From Acidocella sp. (lineage in GTDB: Bacteria; Pseudomonadota; Alphaproteobacteria; Acetobacterales; Acetobacteraceae): DNA of 7,278 nucleotides. Every line of letters begins with the position of its first letter. Positions within the stretch are counted from its first letter, which is position 1. The notes under the pieces are model-generated. The model worked only from the letters and a program-made list of their open reading frames with translations, searched no databases and was not told the DNA's origin. Positions 1 to 7,278 of the stretch are shown here, in pieces. The stretch is from positions 1-7,278 of the forward strand of contig JAQUAC010000108.1 in assembly GCA_028687415.1 (NCBI GenBank), written 5' to 3'. A program made the translations under genes and the position numbers.

Positions 1-472
1 TGGCGGCTACTCCTTCATCTCCGCCACTTACGGCAGCTCCTTCGTCGAGCAGACCAACAGCCCCACAGCCGACGCCAACGGCAATGTCACCGTTAACAAG
101 GGAAGTTATCTTCCTGGTATTCCACAGCATCTTTTTAAATTCGGCGCACGCTACTGGCTGACACCAAAATGGCGGATCGGCCTCACCGGCACGGCGCAGA
201 CTTCAAGCTATTTGTATGGAGACGAAGCGAACCAGAACAAGCCGTTGCCCGGCTACGTGACGCTGAACCTGGATACGCAATATCAGGTCACGAAAAACCT
301 ACAAATCTTCGGCAATATCGATAATTTCACGGATACGAAATATTATAATTACGGCACATTTTCAAAAATCGGCGAGGTCTATGTCGCGCAGGCGCCGAAT
401 TACGACAATCCGCGCAGCTATGCCCTCGCCGCTCCCGTGGCCGTTATCGGTGGCGTTAAGCTCACCTTCTAG
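1..472 (+). CDS. TonB-dependent outer-membrane receptor, C-terminal end (partial)
   Basis: Open frame from base 2 to the TAG at 470-472, 156 residues, with the 5' part outside the window. The visible part reads as the last strands of an outer-membrane beta-barrel. It has alternating aromatic/polar residues, a PGIPQHLFKFGARYW strand and a PGYVTLNLDTQY strand. An IFGNIDNFTDTKYYNYG segment follows, matching the near-terminal 'N-hydrophobic-F/T-D-x-K-Y' strand of TonB-dependent receptors, then a DNPRSYALAAP loop and a last strand ending in Phe. A terminal aromatic residue is the usual BAM recognition signal. Such receptors import ferric siderophores, cobalamin or other scarce ligands using TonB energy. 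The ligand cannot be told, because the plug and most of the barrel are missing. Base use around 340-375 is more AT-rich than the genes to the right. Family call is fairly sure; substrate unknown. Confidence 0.82.
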   Translation, partial: GGYSFISATYGSSFVEQTNSPTADANGNVTVNKGSYLPGIPQHLFKFGARYWLTPKWRIGLTGTAQTSSYLYGDEANQNKPLPGYVTLNLDTQYQVTKNLQIFGNIDNFTDTKYYNYGTFSKIGEVYVAQAPNYDNPRSYALAAPVAVIGGVKLTF

Positions 473-558
473 CCGCCAGTGCGACGAAATGTAACAGTTC
501 CAGATGGATCAAATTTCAATTTGCCTGAAAGCATGTGCCTCGTTACGCTGACCTGAAA

Positions 559-572
559 ATGATCTGCATCAA
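559..572. promoter_or_regulatory. FNR/FixK-type binding site upstream of adk
   Basis: The sequence ATGATCTGCATCAA matches the FNR/FixK/Anr consensus TTGAT-N4-ATCAA at 9 of 10 fixed positions, with an intact TGAT-N4-ATCA core. Its centre (565.5) is about 87 bases upstream of the adk ATG. A class II promoter (site centred at -41.5) would start transcription near 607, but I see no good -10 hexamer at the expected place (TAGCGG at 596-601 is poor). The site is seen in sequence; regulation by oxygen is inferred from the regulator family and from two perfect sites elsewhere in the window. Confidence 0.6.
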
Positions 573-652
573 GGGCAGGGGAGCGGCAACCGCGCTAGCG
601 GAATAGCCGCCATCTATCCGGCAGGCCGAGTGTTACGTGAAGGAGGAACAAA

Positions 653-1324
653 ATGAATCTGATACTTCTGGGGCCGCCGGGCGCGGGCAAGGGCACGCAG
701 GCCAAAAGCCTGGAAACCATCTACGGTATTTCGCAGATATCCACCGGAGACATGCTGCGCGCGGAAGTCGCCGCCGGCTCGCCCGTGGGGCTGGAGGCCA
801 AGGCCATCATGCAGTCCGGCGGGCTGGTGCCGGACGAAATTCTCATCCGCATGCTCGCCTCCCGCTTGCAGGCGGATGATTGCAAGCACGGTTTCATCCT
901 AGACGGCTTCCCCCGCACCGTGGTGCAGGCCGGGGCGCTGGACGAGTTGCTGCGGGCCCAGGGCAAGACGCTGGACGCGGTGGTCGAGTTGAAGGTGGAC
1001 GAGGCCGTGCTAGTCGGCCGCATCTCCGGGCGCTTTGCCTGCGCCTCCTGCAACGCTGGCTATCACGACACCGCCAAGCCCCCCAAGACTGAGGGCGTGT
1101 GCGATACTTGCGGTGGCACGGAGTTCACCCGCCGCGCCGACGACAACGCCGAGACAGTGCAGGCCCGCCTCGCTGCCTATAACCGCCAGACCGCGCCCCT
1201 GCTGCCTTATTACGCCGCGCACGGCATCCTCGCCACGGTTGACGGCATGGCCGCGCCCGAGGCGGTGCTCACCGCCATCCGCCAGATTCTGGACGCCAAG
1301 GCTCCAAAAGCCATGGTTGATTGA
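653..1324 (+). CDS. adk: Adenylate kinase, long form with zinc-type LID
   Basis: Catalyses ATP + AMP = 2 ADP in the cytoplasm, balancing the adenylate pool. The 223-residue product has the P-loop GPPGAGKGT (7-15), the AMP-binding STGDMLR (30-36), DGFPRT (84-89), and a full LID domain. The LID has two CxxC pairs, C130/C133 and C150/C153, the four-cysteine set that binds structural zinc in many bacterial adenylate kinases. R160/R161 and R172 fit the conserved LID and catalytic arginines. The start is fixed by a strong AGGAGG at 641-646, six bases before ATG. In most bacteria adk sits in the ribosomal-protein operon after secY. Here it stands alone before a CBS/FtsH cluster and behind an FNR-type site, so it may be a second, condition-specific copy; this cannot be confirmed from the window. 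The last codons overlap the next FNR-type site. Enzyme identity is very sure. Confidence 0.96.
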   Translation: MNLILLGPPGAGKGTQAKSLETIYGISQISTGDMLRAEVAAGSPVGLEAKAIMQSGGLVPDEILIRMLASRLQADDCKHGFILDGFPRTVVQAGALDELLRAQGKTLDAVVELKVDEAVLVGRISGRFACASCNAGYHDTAKPPKTEGVCDTCGGTEFTRRADDNAETVQARLAAYNRQTAPLLPYYAAHGILATVDGMAAPEAVLTAIRQILDAKAPKAMVD

Positions 1325-1330
1325 AATCAA
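1317..1330. promoter_or_regulatory. Perfect FNR/FixK-type site overlapping the adk stop codon
   Basis: TTGATTGAAATCAA is an exact TTGAT-N4-ATCAA palindrome. It covers the last Val-Asp codons and the TGA (1322-1324) of adk, and is centred at 1323.5. A class II FNR-type promoter would start near 1364-1365. CAGAAT at 1352-1357 lies where a -10 hexamer should be and matches TATAAT at 4 of 6 positions. Transcription would then begin about 22 bases before the CBS gene. Palindrome and spacing are seen; binding and oxygen control are inferred from the FNR/FixK family. Confidence 0.78.
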
Positions 1331-1374
1331 TGCGTTGGCGGCGTAGTTGAGCAGAATCCCTCAAAGCTAGTTTT

Positions 1375-1382
1375 AAGGTGAG
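1375..1382 (+). promoter_or_regulatory. Ribosome binding site that fixes the CBS gene start
   Basis: AAGGTGAG lies four bases before the ATG at 1387 and is the only Shine-Dalgarno-like stretch here. The GTG at 1378 is part of this motif and has no Shine-Dalgarno of its own upstream. The ATG at 1387 is therefore preferred over the GTG. Confidence 0.65.
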
Positions 1383-1386
1383 ACCT

Positions 1387-1851
1387 ATGCCCGATACCGC
1401 CGCCGACATTATGACCAAAACCATCGTCCAGGTCCGCCCCAGCGACAGTGTGGCCGAAGTCGCCGCAACACTCGCCGCGCATAATATCAGCGCCGCCCCG
1501 GTGGTGGATGCCACAGGTACGCTGCTCGGTATGGTCAGTGAGGGCGATCTGATGCGCCAATTCGGTGCCAAGCACGCCACGCGCCGTGCTTGGTGGCTGG
1601 AAATGCTGGCCGAGGGTGAGGATCTGGCGCCGGATTTCCTTGATTATCTAAAGCAGGAAAAGCGGACCGCGGCAGAGGTGATGACGCACGGCGCTGTGAG
1701 CGTGACCGAAGAAACCGGGATCCCCGAAATTGCCGACATCCTGGCGGAGCGGCGCATCAAGCGCGTGCCGGTGCTGCGCGATGGCAAGCTCGTCGGCATC
1801 GTCAGCCGCGCGGACATCATCCGCACCCTCGCCGCCAAAGCCGGCGGCTGA
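1387..1851 (+). CDS. Tandem CBS-domain protein
   Basis: A 154-residue soluble protein made of two CBS domains. CBS1 (about 5-60) begins with DIMTKTIVQVRPSDSV and ends with the ligand-loop motif GMVSEGDL (48-55). CBS2 (about 95-150) begins with EVMTHGAVSVTEE and ends with GIVSRADI (137-144). A polar linker with a WWLEML stretch and many acidic residues (about 61-92) joins them. Paired CBS domains form a Bateman module that usually binds AMP, ADP, ATP or S-adenosylmethionine. There is no attached enzyme, channel or BON domain, so it would act as a stand-alone sensor. A perfect FNR/FixK-type site precedes it, and ftsH follows after 65 bases. It resembles in plan the small two-CBS hypoxia proteins such as Hrp1 of Mycobacterium tuberculosis; this is an analogy, not an orthology claim. 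Partner and ligand are unknown. Confidence 0.88.
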   Translation: MPDTAADIMTKTIVQVRPSDSVAEVAATLAAHNISAAPVVDATGTLLGMVSEGDLMRQFGAKHATRRAWWLEMLAEGEDLAPDFLDYLKQEKRTAAEVMTHGAVSVTEETGIPEIADILAERRIKRVPVLRDGKLVGIVSRADIIRTLAAKAGG

Positions 1852-1861
1852 TTTGCATTTT
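1831..1861 (+). terminator. Possible weak terminator or attenuator at the end of the CBS gene
   Basis: GCCGCC (1831-1836) and GGCGGC (1843-1848) can form a six-pair GC stem with a six-base loop, made from the last CBS codons. An interrupted T-rich stretch, TGATTTGCATTTT, follows. The T-run is broken by G and C, so it is more likely a partial terminator or pause site than a full stop. A partial stop would lower ftsH expression relative to the CBS gene. Confidence 0.3.
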
Positions 1862-1880
1862 CCACCGGATGGCTGCCTGA

Positions 1881-1906
1881 TGCCGCAGGAATACAATCCG
1901 GCGGCA
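1881..1906 (+). other. Hairpin directly before the ftsH ribosome binding site
   Basis: TGCCGC (1881-1886) pairs with GCGGCA (1901-1906). Inside it GGA (1888-1890) pairs with TCC (1897-1899) around the loop ATACAA, with a single A/G mismatch between the two stems. The 3' arm ends at the first A of AAGGGGG (1906-1912), the Shine-Dalgarno of the GTG start at 1917. It could affect ribosome access, but it may be chance in GC-rich DNA. Confidence 0.3.
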
Positions 1907-1916
1907 AGGGGGTAGC

Positions 1917-3750
<1,834 letters not shown>

Positions 3751-3758
<8 letters not shown>

Positions 3759-5208
3759 CCAGGCAGAGGTCATCGCCTTCCTCTCCCGCGCCGCCGAGGC
3801 GCGGGAGGAGACGCATATCTCCATCATCTTCCTGGGCGCGGATACCGTCTGGAAGCTCAAGCGCGCCGTGCGCTTCTCCTATCTCGACTATTCTACCCTG
3901 GAACTTCGCAAAAAATACTGCGAGGTGGAGCTGGTGCTCAACCGCCGCACCGCGCCGGATCTCTACCGCTGCGTCCGTGCCATCACCCGTGCGGCCAATG
4001 GCGGGCTGGAGTTTGACGGCCCCGGCCCCGCGGTGGATTACGTGCTGGAGATGCGGCGCTTCCCGGCGGGCGCGCTGTTAGAGGATCTGGCCGAGGCCGG
4101 GCAACTCACCCCTGCGATGCTGCGTAGCCTCACGGACGCGATCGCCGCCTTCCATAAAGCCGCCGAAACCGTGCCCGGCGGGGGAGCGGCGGCCATGCGC
4201 GCCGTCATCGAGGACAACGCCGCCAACCTCATCGCCTGCCAGAGTTTGCCGCAGCCCCTGGTGGCGCGGGTGAACGCCGCCAGCCTTGCCACCCTCGCCG
4301 CGCGGGCTGAGCTGCTGGACCGCCGCGTGGCCCAAGGCAAGATCCGCCGCTGCCATGGCGATCTGCACCTGCGCAACATCGTGCTCTGGCAAGGCCGCCC
4401 CACGCTGTTCGACGCCATCGAATTCAACGACGCCTTCTCCTGTATCGACGTGCTGTACGACCTCGCCTTCCTGCTCATGGACCTGCTGCACCGGGGCGAC
4501 GCCGATGCCGCGGCCCTGGTCTGCAACCGCTATCTGGACCGTGCCGATGAAGCCGACGGCCTGCCCTTGCTGCCGCTGTTCATCTCGGTGCGGGCGTCCA
4601 TCCGCGCCCATGTGGCGGTGGCCCAAGGCAAGGGGGATGAGGCGCTGGCCTATCTAACCCTGGCCGATGCCGTGCTGCGTCCAGCCGCTCCGCGCCTGCT
4701 TGCCATCGGGGGGCTGAGCGGTACCGGAAAATCCACCCTCGCGGCCGCCCTGGCCGGGCGTTTTCCCCCCATGCCAGGGGCGCGCGTGCTGCGTTCGGAC
4801 GTGCTGCGCAAAACCCTTTGCGGCGTGGCGCCTGAGGTGCGGCTGCCAGCCTCCGCCTACACGCCCGAGATGAATACGTGCGTCTACGCAAAATTCTTCA
4901 CCCAGGCCGAGGCTGCCCTCGCCGCCGGGTACAGCGTGATCCTGGATGCCGCCTTCCTGCGCGCCGAGGACCGCGCGGCCGCGCAAGCCTTGGCCCAGCG
5001 CGCTGGTGTGCCGTTCACCGGCATCTGGCTGGAAGCCCCGGAATCCTTGCTCGCTGCCCGGCTGGACGCCCGGCTGGATGACGCCTCCGATGCGGATGCG
5101 GGCATCATGCGCCGCCAGCCCGCTTTGGTCACGGGCGAGATCTCCTGGACCCGGCTGGACGCCACCGCTCCCCTGGCCGAGGCAAAAAAAATCGCGCCGG
5201 GCGGTTAG
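3751..5208 (+). CDS. Fused APH-like kinase domain and P-loop kinase domain, function unknown
   Basis: A 485-residue cytoplasmic protein. The N-terminal half (about 1-310) has an aminoglycoside-phosphotransferase/choline-kinase-like fold with the catalytic loop HGDLHLRN (202-209; D204 as base, N209 as metal ligand) and a downstream acidic motif LFDAIEF (219-225; D221). The C-terminal half (about 312-485) is a P-loop kinase with Walker A GLSGTGKST (321-329), a strand ending ILDAAFL (397-403; D399), and an Arg/Asp-rich lid segment (about 437-455), like gluconate-kinase or zeta-toxin-type enzymes. This matches the family annotated as bifunctional aminoglycoside phosphotransferase/ATP-binding protein (COG2187 plus COG0645). 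Real substrates are unknown, and drug resistance should not be assumed. Rv2004c of the mycobacterial DosR hypoxia regulon is, to my knowledge, of the same family. The ATG at 3751 is chosen because it overlaps the ftsH stop in ATGTCTGA and lacks a near Shine-Dalgarno, pointing to translational coupling. An in-frame ATG at 3688 would add 21 basic residues inside ftsH and is less likely. Confidence 0.9.
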
Positions 5209-5222
5209 CCGCGGCGCGATTT
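5184..5222. terminator. Intrinsic terminator between convergent genes, embedded in the kinase gene end
   Basis: AAATCGCGCC (5189-5198) pairs exactly with GGCGCGATTT (5213-5222). An inner stem GCGG (5201-5204)/CCGC (5209-5212) closes a TTAG loop, leaving a two-base GG bulge: 14 pairs in all. Eight A's at 5184-5191 become a T-run on the minus strand, making a strong rho-independent terminator for the CoA-transferase gene. For the plus strand only TTT follows, so termination there should be weaker. The hairpin includes the last codons and the TAG (5206-5208) of the kinase gene. Confidence 0.8.
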
Positions 5223-5241
5223 CCGTGGGGGCGGGGAGGCT

Positions 5242-6759
5242 TTAAGCCTTCATCGTCCCGGTATCGATGAAGCGCTGATGCCAGGAGAGCGCCTCGGACG
5301 GCAGACAGGGCGACTGCTGGCCGTAGGAGTGCTCGCGGGCGCGCTTGTAGTAATCCTTCAGCATCGGCTTGTAGTCCGGGTGCGCGCAGTTCTCGATGAT
5401 GACCGCGGCGCGCTGCTTCGGCGACAGGCCGCGCAGATCCGCCAGGCCCTGCTCGGTGACCAGCACCTGCACGTCCTGCGTGATGTGGTCCACATGCGAG
5501 GCCATCGGCACGATCGCCGAGATCTTGCCGCCCTTGGCGGTGGACGGCGTCATGAAGATCGACACATAGGCGTTACGGGCAAAGTCGCCCGAGCCGCCGA
5601 TGCCGTTCTGGATGCGCGAACCCATAACGTGGGTGGAGTTCACGTTGCCGTAGATATCGGCTTCGATCAGCCCGTTCATGGCAATGCAGCCCAGGCGGCG
5701 CACCAGTTCCGGGTGGTTCGAGATTTCCTGCGGGCGCAGGATCATCTTGTTCCGGTACTTCCCCATATCCGTGTTCAGCATCGCCGCCGCTTCCGGCGAG
5801 AGCGAGAAGGCGGTGGCGGAGGCCATGCGCAGCTTGCCCGAGTTCAGCATGTCCAGCATGCCGTCCTGGATCACTTCCGTGTAGGAGGTCATGTCCTCGA
5901 AGCGCGAGTTGTTCAGCCCGGTCAGCACCGCGTTGGCGATGTTGCCCACGCCCGACTGCAGCGGCAGCAGGTTGGGCGGCAGGCGGCCCTTCTTCACCTC
6001 ATGCTCGAGGAACTCGATCAAATGGCCAGCAATATGCAGGGAAGTCTGGTCCGGCGGGCTGAACGGCAGGTTGCGGTCCGGCGTGTCGGTCTGCACGATG
6101 GCGACAATCTTCGCCGGGTCGACGCGGAAATGCGTCTGGCCGATGCGGTCATCCGGCCGCACCAGCGGGATGGGCTTGCGGTTCGGCGGCAGCGCGGTGC
6201 CGTAATAGATGTCGTGCATGCCATCCAGCGCTTCATTCTGCCAGGAGTTGACCTCCAGAATGATCTTGTCGGCGCGGTCCAGCCAGGTCTTGTTGTTGCC
6301 GACGGAGGAGGAGGGGACCAGCAGCCCGTCCTCGGTAATGCCGGAAATCTCGACCAGCGCCGTGTCCAGCGGACCCAGGAAGCCCTGCCACGCCATCGGC
6401 GCGACCTGGCTCAGATGCATGTCGAAATATTCCATCTTACCGCTGTTGATCTTCTCGCGGGCGATAGGATCGGAGTTATAGGGCAAGCGGAATTCGATGC
6501 CGTCGACTTTCGCCATGGCGCCATCCAGCTCGGGGCCGGTGGAGGCACCGGTCCATACGCGCAGGCGGAACGGGTTGCCGGCGGCGGTCTCGGCTTCCAT
6601 CCGCTTGGCCAGTGCCTGCGGCACTTCCTTCGGGTAGCCGGAGCCGGTGAAACCGCTCATGCCCACGGTGCTGCCGGGGGTGATCAGCTCGGCGGCCGCT
6701 TCAGCGGACATGACTTTGCTTTTAAGCGTGGACGACTTGATTCTTGACGTATTGCTCAA
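5242..6759 (-). CDS. aarC: Succinyl-CoA:acetate CoA-transferase (acetyl-CoA hydrolase/transferase family)
   Basis: Transfers CoA between succinyl-CoA and acetate, giving acetyl-CoA and succinate. In acetic acid bacteria this enzyme replaces succinyl-CoA synthetase in a modified citric acid cycle and aids acetate resistance. In other bacteria relatives act in acetate-forming fermentation. From the TTG at 6759 the product has 505 residues, the size I recall for Acetobacter aceti AarC. Visible motifs are GFTGSGYPKEVP near the start, TGASTGPELDG, LPLQSGVGNIANAV (about 266-279), and YTEVIQDGM, in which E295 fits the catalytic glutamate (Glu294 in AarC). Also seen are MNGLIEADIYGNVNSTHVMG, the glycine loop NGIGGSGDF (385-393), VTEQGLADLRGL, and a C-terminal ALSWHQRFIDTGTM. 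A longer frame to ATG 6888 exists, but its extra 43 residues do not look like the family. It ends just before a shared terminator and is divergent from the hydrogenase gene. Exact donor/acceptor preference is inferred from resemblance. Confidence 0.93.
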   Translation of the reverse strand: MSNTSRIKSSTLKSKVMSAEAAAELITPGSTVGMSGFTGSGYPKEVPQALAKRMEAETAAGNPFRLRVWTGASTGPELDGAMAKVDGIEFRLPYNSDPIAREKINSGKMEYFDMHLSQVAPMAWQGFLGPLDTALVEISGITEDGLLVPSSSVGNNKTWLDRADKIILEVNSWQNEALDGMHDIYYGTALPPNRKPIPLVRPDDRIGQTHFRVDPAKIVAIVQTDTPDRNLPFSPPDQTSLHIAGHLIEFLEHEVKKGRLPPNLLPLQSGVGNIANAVLTGLNNSRFEDMTSYTEVIQDGMLDMLNSGKLRMASATAFSLSPEAAAMLNTDMGKYRNKMILRPQEISNHPELVRRLGCIAMNGLIEADIYGNVNSTHVMGSRIQNGIGGSGDFARNAYVSIFMTPSTAKGGKISAIVPMASHVDHITQDVQVLVTEQGLADLRGLSPKQRAAVIIENCAHPDYKPMLKDYYKRAREHSYGQQSPCLPSEALSWHQRFIDTGTMKA

Positions 6760-6768
6760 TTGATTAAT

Positions 6769-6773
6769 CTCCT
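6769..6773 (-). promoter_or_regulatory. Ribosome binding site supporting the TTG start of the CoA-transferase
   Basis: AGGAG on the minus strand lies nine bases before the TTG at 6759-6757. No ATG or GTG in frame has comparable support. The first ATG inside the gene is at residue 17, within the conserved N-terminal region, and the upstream ATG at 6888 would add unrelated sequence. Confidence 0.7.
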
Positions 6774-6784
6774 GCCCAAACGAG

Positions 6785-6837
6785 CGCCTTTCGGCGTGCC
6801 CATAAACAACGGGGCCCCTGCGCGCGTCTATAGGGGC
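6785..6837 (-). other. Two hairpins in the probable 5' leader of the CoA-transferase
   Basis: On the minus strand CGCC-GAAA-GGCG (6796-6785) makes a four-pair stem closed by a GNRA-type GAAA loop, extendable by a G-U pair. Farther upstream, GCCCCT (6837-6832) can pair with AGGGGC (6819-6814) around a 12-base loop. Both lie between the expected transcription start and the Shine-Dalgarno. I do not recognise a known riboswitch. Confidence 0.3.
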
Positions 6838-6899
6838 ATGAGTGTTGATTTGAAATATCAGAGGTGCAGAATCGAACGGTCGATACATCGGTAGTCACA

Positions 6900-6913
6900 T
6901 TGATCTAGATCAA
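6900..6913. promoter_or_regulatory. Perfect FNR/FixK-type site in the divergent region
   Basis: TTGATCTAGATCAA is an exact TTGAT-N4-ATCAA site and a full 14-base palindrome. Its centre (6906.5) is about 148 bases before the CoA-transferase TTG and about 105 bases before the hydrogenase GTG. Being symmetric, it could serve either or both genes. A weak minus-strand -10 candidate, GATATT (6859-6854), would give a class I spacing near -60. I see no convincing -10 toward the hydrogenase. Uptake hydrogenase operons are classical FnrN/FixK targets in alphaproteobacteria, which supports the call. Confidence 0.8.
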
Positions 6914-6963
6914 TGCGCCCCCACGAAAAACCTTCTCCGAAAGACAGCATGTAACGATGCGGT

Positions 6964-6979
6964 CCGGCAAACCCGCCGG
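6964..6979 (+). other. Small hairpin in the hydrogenase leader region
   Basis: CCGGC (6964-6968) and GCCGG (6975-6979) form a five-pair GC stem with loop AAACCC. A wider pairing of CGATG (6955-6959) with CATCG (6994-6998) could enclose it. It ends before the Shine-Dalgarno AGGGGG (7001-7006). Function unknown; it may be chance at this base composition. Confidence 0.22.
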
Positions 6980-7011
6980 CCCGCTGAGCGCGTCATCGCG
7001 AGGGGGCGAGT

Positions 7012-7278
7012 GTGGCGGAAAAACTTCAGACTTTTTATGACCTGATGCGGGCGCAGGGCACCAGCCGACGCTCTTTTCTTAAATTCTGTAGCCTGACCGC
7101 CGCGGCCCTTGGGCTGGAGCCGGCCTATGCCGGGCAGATCGCGCACGCGATGGAAACCAAGCCCCGCCTGCCGGTGCTCTGGCTCCACGGGCTGGAATGC
7201 ACCTGCTGCTCGGAGAGCTTCATCCGCTCCGGCAATCCGCTCTCGTCCGATGTCATCCTGAAGATGATCTCGCTCGAC
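7012..7278 (+). CDS. hupS/hyaA: [NiFe] uptake hydrogenase small subunit, N-terminal part (partial)
   Basis: The 89 visible residues start at GTG 7012, five bases after AGGGGG (7001-7006), and run off the window. The N-terminus carries a twin-arginine signal, SRRSFLK (18-24), then a hydrophobic stretch (about 25-40), with a likely cleavage after AHA (44-46). The mature part begins METKPRLPVLWLHGLECTCCSES. The C63/C66 pair in LECTCC is the conserved CxxC that starts the proximal [4Fe-4S] cluster site of group 1 hydrogenases. The small subunit passes electrons from the NiFe large subunit to a membrane cytochrome b, so hydrogen is oxidised at the periplasmic face and feeds the respiratory chain. 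The large subunit and maturation genes are expected downstream but are not visible. Low-oxygen control is suggested by the FNR/FixK-type site 105 bases upstream. Confidence 0.95.
   Translation, partial: MAEKLQTFYDLMRAQGTSRRSFLKFCSLTAAALGLEPAYAGQIAHAMETKPRLPVLWLHGLECTCCSESFIRSGNPLSSDVILKMISLD

Noticed and set aside
510..523. CAAAT-TTCA-ATTTG inverted repeat after the receptor gene
   Set aside because: Only five mostly A-T pairs and no T-run, too weak to call a terminator; its half-sites do not match the FNR consensus either.
5278..6747. 489-residue open frame on the plus strand
   Set aside because: It lies antisense to the CoA-transferase, is rich in Arg, His, Gly and Val as expected of a GC-rich shadow frame, and has no recognisable motif. 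The opposite strand is clearly coding.
6845..6860. TTGAT-TTGAAAT-ATCA, a possible fourth FNR-type site
   Set aside because: The half-sites are separated by seven bases instead of four, which does not fit FNR/FixK dimer spacing.
6760..6888. 43-residue N-terminal extension of the CoA-transferase from ATG 6888
   Set aside because: The extension is unlike the family and crosses the probable leader. The TTG at 6759 has AGGAG at good spacing and gives the usual length.
6910..7188. 92-residue open frame on the minus strand across the hydrogenase start
   Set aside because: It overlaps the clearly coding Tat signal and cluster motif of the hydrogenase, and its product has no recognisable features.

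Overview
The window is GC-rich, tightly packed Gram-negative DNA, most likely from an alphaproteobacterium. The family Acetobacteraceae (acetic acid bacteria and relatives such as Acidocella or Acidiphilium) is my best guess. It rests on the AarC-type succinyl-CoA:acetate CoA-transferase, which as I recall the Acetobacter protein is close in length and motifs along the whole chain, together with codon usage and gene style. The placement is an inference and no search was possible.

Layout from left to right. (1) The C-terminal end of a TonB-dependent outer-membrane receptor (1-472, +). (2) A 180-base gap with an FNR/FixK-type palindrome. (3) A zinc-type long-form adenylate kinase (653-1324, +), whose stop codon lies inside a second, perfect FNR/FixK palindrome. 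(4) A two-CBS-domain protein (1387-1851, +). (5) An FtsH-family membrane AAA protease (1917-3758, +). (6) A protein joining an APH-like kinase fold to a P-loop kinase (3751-5208, +), overlapping ftsH by 8 bases. (7) A long hairpin with an A/T-run that ends transcription between convergent genes. (8) A succinyl-CoA:acetate CoA-transferase on the minus strand (5242-6759), probably from a TTG start. (9) A 252-base divergent intergenic region with a third FNR/FixK palindrome, also perfect. (10) The start of a [NiFe] uptake hydrogenase small subunit with a Tat signal (7012-7278, +), running off the window.

The unifying signal is regulatory. Three sites with the TGAT-N4-ATCA core (559-572, 1317-1330, 6900-6913) lie at the three places where transcription of the adk, CBS-ftsH-kinase, CoA-transferase and hydrogenase genes should start. 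Two are exact TTGAT-N4-ATCAA palindromes. This predicts that a CRP/FNR-family regulator (FNR, FnrN, Anr or FixK) switches the whole block on at low oxygen. The products fit an energy-stress role: adenylate balancing, adenine-nucleotide sensing by CBS domains, membrane-protein quality control, acetate/CoA handling and hydrogen oxidation. The APH-like/P-loop kinase is the least understood member and the best candidate for new biology. Individually the other families are well known. What may be undescribed is their grouping as one oxygen-responsive unit.
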